The notes under the pieces: generated by a model
Told to the model about the DNA's origin: nothing
Database searches by the model: none
Seen by the model: only the letters and a program-made list of their open reading frames with translations
Assembly: GCA_014376345.1 (NCBI GenBank)
Contig: JACMRS010000188.1
Span: forward strand, 1-19,899
DNA length: 19,899 bases
Reading direction: 5' to 3'
Origin: Bacteroidia bacterium
GTDB lineage: Bacteria > Bacteroidota > Bacteroidia > NS11-12g > UBA955
Part shown: positions 7,965-15,486 of the stretch, one piece after another
How positions within the stretch are numbered: the stretch's first letter is position 1
Layout of the letters: every line of letters begins with the position of its first letter
Made by a program: the position numbers and the translations under genes

Positions 7965-9005
7965 TTAATGATTAAAGAAATAATCCAGTTGGTCATTTCC
8001 AAGATTTACACTTGATGTAGCCTCAAAATTAAATTGCGGGGCTTTTATATCTGCACCCTTATTTGTGTGAACAGATTTAAAAATTCGTGCTTCATCCCAT
8101 AAACCATGTTTAATAAAACTTTCCAGCAGTTGCCGACCACCTTCAACAACAACAGACTGAATATTATTTTCATAAAGTTTAGTCAAAAGCTCAGAAACAT
8201 CCTCACTTTCATTAATTTTAATAAATTTAACTTTGGCACAATTATCTTTAATACTTAATGCTGTAAAAATTATTGTGTCCGCTTTTCCATTGTATATTTC
8301 CGAGTTATTGTTAGCCCTTAATTTAATGTCAATTCCAATACGTATTGGATTTCTTCCTTTCCATAATCTCGATGTCAAAGATGGATTATCATTAATGATA
8401 GTATTTGTTCCCACTATAAATGCAGATTCTTCGGTACGCCATTTATGCAGTAAAACTGATGCAGCATTACTGCTTATCTGAATTTTACTTTTAGTAGAAC
8501 CAATATACCCATCTGAGGTTTCTGCCCATTTCAGAATAATGTAAGGTCTTTTGTTTTCATGAAACCCAAAAAACCTTCGGTTTATAAATTGACATTCTTT
8601 TTCAAGTATCCCTTCTGTAACCTTTATTCCAGCTTCTTTTAAAAGCTGTATTCCTTTGCCATCAACTAATGAAAAACTGTCTCTGCATCCAACTATTACT
8701 TCTGGTATTTGTTTTTTAATTATCAGATTTGCACAAGGTGGTGTTTTACCATAATGCACACAAGGTTCTAAAGAGACATATAGTTTACATTTTTTAAGAA
8801 TTGCGCTCCCATATTTTTTTTCCACATTTTCTATGGCATTTACTTCTGCATGAGGCTTTCCATATTCCTGATGCCAACCTTCACCAATTATAGTATTGTT
8901 ATGCACGATTACACAACCCACCAAAGGATTTGGGGCTGTCATGCCTAATCCTTTTTGAGCCAGAATAAGACATCGTTTTATAAATGGCTCGTTAACCATA
9001 TTCAT
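7965..9005 (-). CDS. ribD: Bifunctional riboflavin deaminase/reductase RibD
   Basis: 346 residues. The N-terminal cytidine-deaminase-like domain has APNPLVGCVIV (24-34), zinc ligand His52 in HAEVNA, and PCVHYGKTPPC with Cys82 and Cys91. The C-terminal reductase domain (about 145-346) begins PYIILKWAETSDGYIG and has VVEGGRQLLESF. The enzyme carries out deamination and then NADPH reduction of the pyrimidine intermediate in riboflavin synthesis. I chose ATG at 9005 (product MNMVNEP): the in-frame TTG at 9014 lies inside a TAnnTTTG promoter element, so it would not be transcribed; ATG at 8999 is also possible. No other rib genes are nearby and no FMN riboswitch fits, since the predicted leader is almost nil. 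It heads the minus-strand run, divergent from the MBOAT operon. Confidence 0.95.
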   Translation of the reverse strand: MNMVNEPFIKRCLILAQKGLGMTAPNPLVGCVIVHNNTIIGEGWHQEYGKPHAEVNAIENVEKKYGSAILKKCKLYVSLEPCVHYGKTPPCANLIIKKQIPEVIVGCRDSFSLVDGKGIQLLKEAGIKVTEGILEKECQFINRRFFGFHENKRPYIILKWAETSDGYIGSTKSKIQISSNAASVLLHKWRTEESAFIVGTNTIINDNPSLTSRLWKGRNPIRIGIDIKLRANNNSEIYNGKADTIIFTALSIKDNCAKVKFIKINESEDVSELLTKLYENNIQSVVVEGGRQLLESFIKHGLWDEARIFKSVHTNKGADIKAPQFNFEATSSVNLGNDQLDYFFNH

Positions 9006-9011
9006 CTGCGG

Positions 9012-9019
9012 CAAAAGTA
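9012..9019 (-). promoter_or_regulatory. TAnnTTTG promoter element before ribD
   Basis: The minus strand reads TACTTTTG, then CCGCAG, then the ATG at 9005. A TTTC at 9042-9039 lies 19 bases upstream, a one-mismatch -33 TTTG at good spacing. Transcription would begin about at the ATG, giving a leaderless or near-leaderless mRNA. Confidence 0.55.
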
Positions 9020-9073
9020 GTTATAAGTTATCACCGATGAAAATTAGCTGATTAATGCTGCAAAATTTTTTTT

Positions 9074-9111
9074 CTGTAATGTTTAACTTAAAATTGCTGA
9101 ACAAATTACAG
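9074..9111. repeat. Inverted repeat in the ribD/MBOAT divergent gap
   Basis: CTGTAAT at 9074-9080 is the exact reverse complement of ATTACAG at 9105-9111, with 24 bases between and half-site centres 31 bases (about three helical turns) apart. The right arm ends five bases before the MBOAT GTG. It may be an operator or a weak hairpin over the start region; a 7-bp match in AT-rich DNA can be chance. Between the arms, TAAAATTG (9089-9096, plus) is a one-mismatch TAnnTTTG. Confidence 0.3.
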
Positions 9112-9116
9112 TAACA

Positions 9117-10580
9117 GTGCTTTTTAATTCATTTGAGTTTTTAATTTTCTTTCCAGTAGTCACACTACTGTATTTTTTACTGCCTCATAAGTTCAGGTGG
9201 TTGCTGCTGCTTATTGCCAGCTGTGGTTTCTATATGGCTTTTGTGCCTAAGTATATCATAATTCTTGGCTTCACAATTGTTGTTGATTACATTGCAGGAA
9301 TATTAATAGAACAATCTGAAGGCAGGAAAAAGAAATTACTTCTGACAGCCAGTATTATTGCCAATGTTGGTGTATTAGCAGTGTTCAAGTATTTTAATTT
9401 TATAAATGAAAATTTAACAACTCTTGTTCAGAGTTTTGGAATTGAAAATCCAGTACCCTTTTTGAAATTTGCATTACCAATAGGATTGTCATTTCATACC
9501 TTTCAGGCTATGAGTTATACAATTGAGGTTTATAGAGGGAATCAAAAAGCAGAAAAACATTTTGGCATTTATTCACTTTATGTCATGTTCTACCCTCAAC
9601 TGGTAGCAGGTCCGATTGAAAGACCACAAAATATTCTTCACCAGTTTTATGAAAAGCATCAATTTTCTTATAGAAATGCAGCAGATGGGCTGAAACTGGT
9701 TGCATGGGGACTTTTCAAAAAAGTAGTAATAGCGGACAGGCTGGCACAATTAGTTAATCAGGTTTATAACAATCCAGATCAATACCAGGGCATACCAATT
9801 GTTATTGCCGTTATATTTTTCAGTTATCAGATATATTGTGATTTTTCCGGATATACTGATATTGCACTAGGTTGCTCTCAGGTAATGGGTTTTAAGCTTG
9901 TTAAAAACTTCAATCGTCCTTATGCTGCAACCAGCATCAACGAATTCTGGAGCAGATGGCATATTTCACTTTCATCCTGGTTCAGGGATTATTTTTATAT
10001 TCCACTTGGCGGAAACAGACTTGGAATTCCAAGATGGTATCTGAATTTATTTCTAGTTTTTATTGTCAGCGGCCTTTGGCATGGTGCTGCGTGGACTTTC
10101 ATAGCATGGGGAGCACTACATGGACTTTACACAGTTATGTCCAGGGCGACCAAAACAGCAAGAAAAAAGTATTCTGTGACTATTGGTCTGGATTCAAAAC
10201 CAAAACTTGATAAATTTCTGAGTACTATTTTTGTTTTTATTATTGTTTCAATTGCATGGGTATTTTTCAGAGCTCCATCATTTTCTTCGGCCTGGCAAGT
10301 ATTGCAAGGTTTGTTTAAAGGATGGGGAAATTATACTTCGATTAAAGCCATTAAAGATTCATTGGGAAACCTGGGAATGGAAAAACCTGATATTCTTTTC
10401 GGATTTGGCTTAATTATTTTTCTTGAATGGGTTCAGAGATTTCAGATCAATGGTAGTATTAGAAATATAATTTCAGAAAAACCAACTGTTGTAAGATGGG
10501 CAATTTATTATGGTGTTGTTGTGGCCATTATTTTGTTTGGCGTATTTAATCAGTCTAAATTTATTTATTTTCAATTTTAA
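9117..10580 (+). CDS. MBOAT-family membrane O-acyltransferase (AlgI-like)
   Basis: 487 residues with about a dozen membrane segments. The N-terminus MLFNSFEFLIFFP is that typical of bacterial AlgI/DltB-type MBOAT proteins, which supports the GTG at 9117 as the true start. Conserved blocks follow: FYPQLVAGPIERP, YCDFSGYTDIALG, FNRPYAATSINEFWSRWHISLSSWFRDYFYIPLGG (read in two parts, with His282), and SGLWHGAAW with the presumed catalytic His322. The family moves acyl groups, often acetyl, from a cytoplasmic donor across the membrane for O-acylation of exopolysaccharide, cell wall polymer or other surface glycan; the substrate here is unknown. The SGNH partner gene starts three bases after the stop, the usual pairing. 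A divergent ribD lies upstream. The family call is secure; 'alginate' in the name would be unjustified. Confidence 0.95.
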   Translation: MLFNSFEFLIFFPVVTLLYFLLPHKFRWLLLLIASCGFYMAFVPKYIIILGFTIVVDYIAGILIEQSEGRKKKLLLTASIIANVGVLAVFKYFNFINENLTTLVQSFGIENPVPFLKFALPIGLSFHTFQAMSYTIEVYRGNQKAEKHFGIYSLYVMFYPQLVAGPIERPQNILHQFYEKHQFSYRNAADGLKLVAWGLFKKVVIADRLAQLVNQVYNNPDQYQGIPIVIAVIFFSYQIYCDFSGYTDIALGCSQVMGFKLVKNFNRPYAATSINEFWSRWHISLSSWFRDYFYIPLGGNRLGIPRWYLNLFLVFIVSGLWHGAAWTFIAWGALHGLYTVMSRATKTARKKYSVTIGLDSKPKLDKFLSTIFVFIIVSIAWVFFRAPSFSSAWQVLQGLFKGWGNYTSIKAIKDSLGNLGMEKPDILFGFGLIIFLEWVQRFQINGSIRNIISEKPTVVRWAIYYGVVVAIILFGVFNQSKFIYFQF

Positions 10581-10583
10581 CTG

Positions 10584-11471
10584 ATGAGTGACGTAAAGAA
10601 ATTTTTTAAAAAGGCGCTGATACTTTTGCCTTTGCCTCTGATTTTTTTTGGAACAAGTTATCTTATTGATCCATCCAACAGATTTCAAAACGGAGCTTAC
10701 GAAAAGGGTCTGGCAAATGAACTTATTAAAGGTAATAATGTATTAAAGCCATTAAATTGTGATGAAAGGCTTTTGCAAAAATATTTTGTTTCGGAAGCAG
10801 TCACACGTCCCGATTGGCTTGTGCTCGGGTCTAGTCATGCTATGCAAATCCACAGCAGACATGTTAATGGCACTTTGATGAATAACAGCGTGAGTGCTGC
10901 GGTTCTGGAAGATATTTTAGCAATTACAAATTTACATGAAACCCATAAAGGGCTGCCTGAAAACATTATCATTTCAGTAGATGCATGGCTTTTTAATGCC
11001 AATACTGGTAATCTTGACTGGTCATCTTATGCTGACGACTATTATAATATGTGTAAGAAAATTGGTATTAAGGAGCCTCATAAAAAGGAATCACCATTGA
11101 AAAAATATAAAGAGCTTTTTTCGCCTTCTTATTTTAAAAACTCGTATGAATTTTTATTAGAAGGTAAAAACAAAAAATTTACATTGGTAACCACTCAGGA
11201 AAATGAACAAGCAACAAGATTATATGATGGCTCACTGGAATATGATCAATGGCAGAGAAACGCAGACACAACAATTATCAATCAAAAAGCCACGTGGTTT
11301 ACAGAGAATACTCCTGTATTTATGTTTTGGGGATATTCTGAACTATCAAGTGAAATTAAAACCAATTTTGATTTCTACCTTGATCATCTGCAGAAAGAAG
11401 GTTCAAAAATCACATTTTTTCTTGCTCCGTATCATCCAATTGTTCAGAATCATTTTAATAAAAACAATTAG
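10584..11471 (+). CDS. SGNH/DltD-like acyltransferase partner, N-terminal part of a split gene
   Basis: 295 residues to TAG at 11469-11471. Residues about 11-29 are a membrane anchor or uncleaved signal (ALILLPLPLIFFGTSYLI). The nucleophile block WLVLGSSHAMQ at 78-88 puts the catalytic Ser at 84, as in the GDSx/GSSx motif of SGNH hydrolases. In MBOAT operons such proteins finish O-acyl transfer on the outer face of the membrane. The protein stops after FFLAPYHPIVQNHF, before the catalytic Asp-His block. That block is found in the same frame just downstream (11481-11654), past TAG and then TAA. So this reading frame is probably the front of a broken gene, or the sequence carries an error here. 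The ATG follows MBOAT by three bases, implying coupling. Without the Asp-x-x-His it is unlikely to be active alone. Confidence 0.8.
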   Translation: MSDVKKFFKKALILLPLPLIFFGTSYLIDPSNRFQNGAYEKGLANELIKGNNVLKPLNCDERLLQKYFVSEAVTRPDWLVLGSSHAMQIHSRHVNGTLMNNSVSAAVLEDILAITNLHETHKGLPENIIISVDAWLFNANTGNLDWSSYADDYYNMCKKIGIKEPHKKESPLKKYKELFSPSYFKNSYEFLLEGKNKKFTLVTTQENEQATRLYDGSLEYDQWQRNADTTIINQKATWFTENTPVFMFWGYSELSSEIKTNFDFYLDHLQKEGSKITFFLAPYHPIVQNHFNKNN

Positions 11472-11480
11472 ATTTAAAAC

Positions 11481-11654
11481 ATGGTTAATGAAGCAGAAAA
11501 CTACATTAAAACAATTGCTAAAGAAAGAAATATCAGGGTAATAGGCTCATACAATCCTTATAATCTCAATCTTAAGTCAAAGGATTTTTACGACGGAACA
11601 CATTGTAAAACACATGTGATAGATTCGTTGTTTTCGGGGTTTAATACTAATTAA
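11481..11654 (+). pseudogene. C-terminal fragment of the SGNH/DltD-like gene
   Basis: From ATG at 11481 a 57-residue frame, the same frame as the gene upstream, carries NIRVIGSYNPYN and then SKDFYDGTHCK. DGTH fits the DxxH catalytic block that ends SGNH-fold proteins. Only TAG ATT TAA AAC separates it from the upstream part. It ends one base before the SDR ATG, the tight spacing expected of the original operon. Joined, the product would be about 355 residues, a normal size. I read this as the lost 3' end of the gene rather than a separate small gene. It could still be translated from its own ATG. Confidence 0.7.
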
Positions 11655-11655
11655 A

Positions 11656-12360
11656 ATGGATCTAAAAGGAAAATCGGCAATAGTAACAGGGGTAAGCAAA
11701 GGAATAGGAAAAGCCCTGGTCAATATGCTTCTTGAAGAAGGTGCCTTTGTATTTGGACTTGGAAGAAACAACAATAATTTCAACCATCAGAATTATTATT
11801 TTATGGAATGTGATGTAAGAAATCACGAACAAGTACAAAGCAATTTTGATGAAATATTGATTAAAACAGGCAATAAAATTGATATTTTGGTAAACAATGC
11901 CGGCCTTGGTTATTTTGGTAATGTAGAAGACCTTCCATTAAATGAATGGGATGAAATGATGCAAACCAATGTAAATGGCATGTTTTATTGCACACGAAAT
12001 GCGGTTCCTGCAATGAAAAGCCAACAAAGTGGCCATATAATAAATATTGCCAGCACAGCCGCTTTGGAAGGAATGCCAATGGTAAGTGGTTATTGTGCAA
12101 CAAAATGGGCTGTGAAAGGATTTTCAGAAAGCCTTTGGAGAGAACTCCGCGAAGAAAAAATCAAAGTAACCTGTATCTATCCGGGCTCCGTTAAAACAGA
12201 TTTTTTCAGAAACAGTCCTGGAGTTAAACCTCACGATTACATGCTAATGCCGGAAGATATTGCAGGAATGATAATTTATGCTCTGAAAACACCACCAAAT
12301 TTTCATCAGGTAAACCTAGAAGCGAGGCCATTACAGCCAAAAGGTCCCAAAAAATCCTGA
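11656..12360 (+). CDS. Short-chain dehydrogenase/reductase (classical SDR)
   Basis: 234 residues, usual for a classical SDR. Cofactor motif TGVSKGIG at 11-18 (TGxxxGxG), NNAG at 80-83, catalytic Ser133 in NIAS, and YCATK at 146-150 giving Tyr146 and Lys150; all catalytic residues are present. PGSVKTDF follows at about 176-183. The protein reduces or oxidises a carbonyl/alcohol with NAD(P)H in the cytoplasm; the substrate cannot be read from sequence. NADP preference is only hinted at by Arg37 and absence of an acidic residue at the end of strand two. The ATG lies one base after the SGNH fragment stop, and bestrophin starts one base after its TGA, so it belongs to the plus-strand operon. Its link with the acylation genes may be positional only. 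Confidence 0.94.
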   Translation: MDLKGKSAIVTGVSKGIGKALVNMLLEEGAFVFGLGRNNNNFNHQNYYFMECDVRNHEQVQSNFDEILIKTGNKIDILVNNAGLGYFGNVEDLPLNEWDEMMQTNVNGMFYCTRNAVPAMKSQQSGHIINIASTAALEGMPMVSGYCATKWAVKGFSESLWRELREEKIKVTCIYPGSVKTDFFRNSPGVKPHDYMLMPEDIAGMIIYALKTPPNFHQVNLEARPLQPKGPKKS

Positions 12361-12361
12361 A

Positions 12362-13255
12362 ATGATAATTTATAATCCAAAAGACTGGTTCACCTTTATT
12401 TTCAGGCTTCATAAGGCTGATACCTTCAGGAAGCTTATTCCGATGATGCTCATCATCACCATTTACTCGCTTATAATTGCATGGGTGGAAAAAGAATATT
12501 TTCATGCTGATGAGAATTCTCCCGTTAAAAATATTTCCCTAATTCATACGCTTCTTGGATTTGTCTTGTCAATGCTATTGGTTTTCCGCACAAATACTGC
12601 TTATGACCGCTGGTGGGAAGGAAGAAAACTATGGGGGCAGCTCACCAATCAATCCCGTAATTTTGCTTTAAAAATAAGCAGCTTCCTTCCTGAAGAGGAT
12701 AGCGAGAACAGAAAATTTTTTTCTCATCATACCGGATTATTTGCAGTAATACTTTCCCGTCACCTGATGTCGGAAAAAACCAGGCTAGCCTTAAGCGAAA
12801 ATGAGCATATCCGTGAATATATGCTGGAAAGCCATCCTCCGGCAGAAGTGGCACGAATAATTATGAACAGAATTTCAGAACTAAACAAAAAAAGTGTTAT
12901 CACAGATATACAAATACTCTTGCTGAATGATGAAATAAAAGGTTTTATGGATGTATGCGGGGGTTGTGAAAGAATTAAAAATACTCCTATTCCATTTTCC
13001 TATTCTTTATTCATCAAGAAATTCATTTTCATTTATATAATCACCCTTCCAATAGGATATGCAGGCACTTTGGGCTATTGGGTGGCTCCACTTGTGGCTT
13101 TTGCTTTGTATGTTTTGGGAGGACTTGAGATTATTGCTGAAGAAATAGAAGATCCGTTCAATCTAGATGCTAATGATATTCCAACGCCTCAGATAGCAGA
13201 AAATATCGCAGTGAGCGTTAAATCACTTTTAATTAATTTTAACAAGAAATCATGA
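12362..13255 (+). CDS. Bestrophin-family (UPF0187) ion channel
   Basis: 297 residues. It begins with YNPKDWFTFIFRLHKADTFRKLIP, then a membrane helix (about 28-43), and LGFVLSMLLVFRTNTAYDRWWEGRKLWG, the conserved bestrophin/YneE block. A second membrane pair appears near residues 217-260 (FIFIYIITLPIGYAG and WVAPLVAFALYVLGGLEIIAEEIEDPF). The ending EDPFNLDANDIP is the family's conserved Ca-clasp-like region. Bacterial bestrophins are pentameric channels; those characterised conduct cations or anions, so selectivity here is open. The ATG lies one base after the SDR stop. The TGA overlaps the ATG of a possible 17-codon ORF. Length and motifs match the family well. Confidence 0.93.
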   Translation: MIIYNPKDWFTFIFRLHKADTFRKLIPMMLIITIYSLIIAWVEKEYFHADENSPVKNISLIHTLLGFVLSMLLVFRTNTAYDRWWEGRKLWGQLTNQSRNFALKISSFLPEEDSENRKFFSHHTGLFAVILSRHLMSEKTRLALSENEHIREYMLESHPPAEVARIIMNRISELNKKSVITDIQILLLNDEIKGFMDVCGGCERIKNTPIPFSYSLFIKKFIFIYIITLPIGYAGTLGYWVAPLVAFALYVLGGLEIIAEEIEDPFNLDANDIPTPQIAENIAVSVKSLLINFNKKS

Positions 13256-13305
13256 AATTAATTAAAACCGATCAGGAAAATTTAAATCCAATATATTACA
13301 AATAA
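13252..13305 (+). CDS. Possible 17-residue ORF between bestrophin and symporter
   Basis: ATG at 13252 overlaps the bestrophin TGA as ATGA and reads MKLIKTDQENLNPIYYK to a TAA at 13303-13305, four bases before the symporter ATG. The overlap and short following gap look like a translated coupling peptide. It could equally be the remnant of an excised gene or chance. No homology recognised and the short length gives little statistical support. Confidence 0.25.
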   Translation: MKLIKTDQENLNPIYYK

Positions 13306-13309
13306 AATC

Positions 13310-14785
13310 ATGTCACCAATCATAATCATCTTTATTATCCTTGCTTACTTTGGATGTCTGTTGTGGATCAGCTGGCATACTAGTAAAAAGGCGACTTCCG
13401 AAGACTTTTATGCCGGTAATAAACAATCGCTCTGGTATGTAGTTGCGCTGGGAATGGTTGGCACTTCACTTTCAGGAATCACATTTGTTTCAATTCCAGG
13501 AACAATTGGAACTGCAGGATTTTCATACTTTCAAGTTGTAATTGGTTATTTCATAGGATATTTTGTAGTGGCTTATGTGCTATTACCATTATATTATAGG
13601 TTAAACCTGACCTCTATTTATTCCTATCTAAACAAACGTTTTGGAATCAACTCATATAAATCCGGGGCATCATTTTTTATTATCTCCCGAGTATTAGGTG
13701 CAACTCTACGACTATATCTGGTGATAAATGTTCTTCAATATTTTGTACTGGAAGATATTGGTTTTAAATTCTGGCACACTGCCGTTATAATTCTTGCAAT
13801 GATATTGCTTTACACGCTCAAGGGTGGGGTAAAAACAATTGTTTGGACAGATACGCTTCAGACAATATTTATGCTGACAGCGCTCATAGTTTGCATTTGT
13901 TATATTCTTTCTTATCTTAATTTAAATATCACCGAGACATTCGAAAAATTAGAATCAGAAAATCTTACCCTGATTTTTGAAAGTGACTGGTTACACAAAA
14001 AATACTTTTTGAAACAAATCCTTGGTGGTGCATTTGTAACAATTACAATGACTGGACTTGATCAGGAAATGATGCAAAAGAATATTAGTGTCAGAACACT
14101 TAAAGACTCTCAGAAGAATATGGTGAGCTTTAGTTTTATACTGGTTTTCGTCAATTTTATGTTTCTGGTTCTTGGAGGTCTCCTTTATCTTTTTGCCAAA
14201 TCAAAAAATTTAGTTTTACCAGGTGATGATTTATTCCCTTCAATTGCTCTTCAACACCTTCCTCCGGTTGTTAGCCTTATTTTTATAATTGGACTTATTT
14301 CAGCACTTTTCCCTTCTGCGGATGGTGCAATAACAGCTTTAACTTCTTCCTTTTGTATAGATATTTTAGGTATCCGAAACGAAGGCCGATATTCTGAAAA
14401 AGAACAATCAAAAATCAGGATGAAAGTTCATCTTTCTTTTGCCGTTGTTTTTCTTTTATTCGTATTCTTTTTTAAAGCATTAGGAGACAAATCAGTAATT
14501 GATGTTTTACTGGATATTGCAGGATATACTTACGGTCCACTCCTTGGGTTATTTTCATTTGGAATATTAACAAATCGCTCAGTTAAAGACAAATTTGTGC
14601 CTTTAATTTGTATTATCGCACCAATTTTTTCTTATCTTCTTTACCTTTTATTCAAGCATTTTAAAATTGAATATCAGTTTGGACTTGAAATGCTGATAAT
14701 CAACGGAACACTTACATTTTTAGGTTTACTTTTAGTTTCTAACCCACACAAATCAAATAATATAAACGATGATCAATCTTTCTGA
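13310..14785 (+). CDS. Sodium:solute symporter (SSS family)
   Basis: 491 residues, strongly hydrophobic with about 13 membrane segments. Features of the SSS/LeuT-fold family include an N-terminal helix followed by SEDFYAGNKQSLWYVVALGMVGTSLSGITFVSIPG (read in parts, residues about 31-65), LPLYYRLNLTSIYSYLNKRFG at about 95-115, and TLKGGVKTIVWTDTLQTIFM, then DGAITALTSSFCIDILG at about 341-357. The family imports a solute with Na+ across the inner membrane. The substrate cannot be told; sugars, amino acids, iodide, carboxylates and sialic acid are all used by relatives. Close spacing to bestrophin and a 17-base overlap with the LOG gene put it in the same operon. Identification of the family is secure. 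Confidence 0.94.
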   Translation: MSPIIIIFIILAYFGCLLWISWHTSKKATSEDFYAGNKQSLWYVVALGMVGTSLSGITFVSIPGTIGTAGFSYFQVVIGYFIGYFVVAYVLLPLYYRLNLTSIYSYLNKRFGINSYKSGASFFIISRVLGATLRLYLVINVLQYFVLEDIGFKFWHTAVIILAMILLYTLKGGVKTIVWTDTLQTIFMLTALIVCICYILSYLNLNITETFEKLESENLTLIFESDWLHKKYFLKQILGGAFVTITMTGLDQEMMQKNISVRTLKDSQKNMVSFSFILVFVNFMFLVLGGLLYLFAKSKNLVLPGDDLFPSIALQHLPPVVSLIFIIGLISALFPSADGAITALTSSFCIDILGIRNEGRYSEKEQSKIRMKVHLSFAVVFLLFVFFFKALGDKSVIDVLLDIAGYTYGPLLGLFSFGILTNRSVKDKFVPLICIIAPIFSYLLYLLFKHFKIEYQFGLEMLIINGTLTFLGLLLVSNPHKSNNINDDQSF

Positions 14786-15485
14786 CGAAGAAAAAATAAA
14801 GCAAGCCTTTGCAAATAAGCGATGGCCTGAAGTACAAAGTTCAAACTCGTGGATGACCTTTAAAATCATGGCTGAATTTGTTGAGGGCTTTGAAAAGCTG
14901 GCCAGAATCGGACCATGTGTTTCTATTTTTGGGAGTGCCCGAACAAAATCTACCAACAAATATTATCAGATGGCTTCTGATGTTGCAAAAATACTCAGCA
15001 AGGCCGGATATGGTATTATAACAGGTGGTGGACCAGGAATTATGGAAGCCGGAAATAAAGGTGCTAAAGAAGTCAAAGGAAAATCAGTGGGACTTAATAT
15101 TCAGTTGCCATTTGAACAGTACGCCAATGAATATATCGACTATGACAAGCTAATTAATTTTGATTATTTCTTTGTGCGCAAAGTAATGTTCATGAAATAT
15201 GCTCAGGGTTTTATTGTATTTCCGGGTGGACTTGGAACTTTGGATGAAATGTTTGAAGCATTAACATTAGTGCAAACCAACAAGCAAGCCAAATTTCCAA
15301 TAATTCTCGTTGGCAGCAGCTATTGGAAAGGTTTGCTTGACTGGATAAGAACAACGATGCTTGAGGAAGAAATGAATATCAGTCCGGAAGATATGGATTT
15401 ATTTCATGTTGTAGATACTGCCGAAGAAGCTGCTCAGGGTATTTTTGATTTTTACACCAAATACACCATCGAGCCTAATTTTTAA
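14769..15485 (+). CDS. LOG-family nucleotide 5'-monophosphate phosphoribohydrolase (TIGR00730)
   Basis: 238 residues. The lysine-decarboxylase-like Rossmann fold has SIFGSART at 52-59, TGGGPGIMEAGNKGA at 85-99 and the signature PGGLGTLDEMFEAL at 152-165, with RKVMF at 137-141. These make the nucleotide site with the catalytic Arg and Glu. Known members release the base from AMP-type nucleotides, some acting on cytokinin nucleotides; the old 'lysine decarboxylase' annotation is wrong. The first 45 or so residues are an extension that is common in Bacteroidota. The ATG at 14769 lies within the end of the symporter gene (17-base overlap), which indicates translational coupling. It is the last gene of the plus-strand operon, with only one base before the stop of the convergent PorU2-like gene. 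Confidence 0.93.
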   Translation: MINLSDEEKIKQAFANKRWPEVQSSNSWMTFKIMAEFVEGFEKLARIGPCVSIFGSARTKSTNKYYQMASDVAKILSKAGYGIITGGGPGIMEAGNKGAKEVKGKSVGLNIQLPFEQYANEYIDYDKLINFDYFFVRKVMFMKYAQGFIVFPGGLGTLDEMFEALTLVQTNKQAKFPIILVGSSYWKGLLDWIRTTMLEEEMNISPEDMDLFHVVDTAEEAAQGIFDFYTKYTIEPNF

Positions 15486-15486
15486 A

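Noticed and set aside
9006..9014. TTG at 9014 as ribD start
   Set aside because: It lies within the TACTTTTG promoter element, and two ATGs follow at once.
11203..11541. 112-codon frame overlapping the SGNH gene and reading through its break
   Set aside because: It is the +1 frame of a clear coding region; only its short stretch at 11467-11479 is of interest as the possible middle of a double indel.
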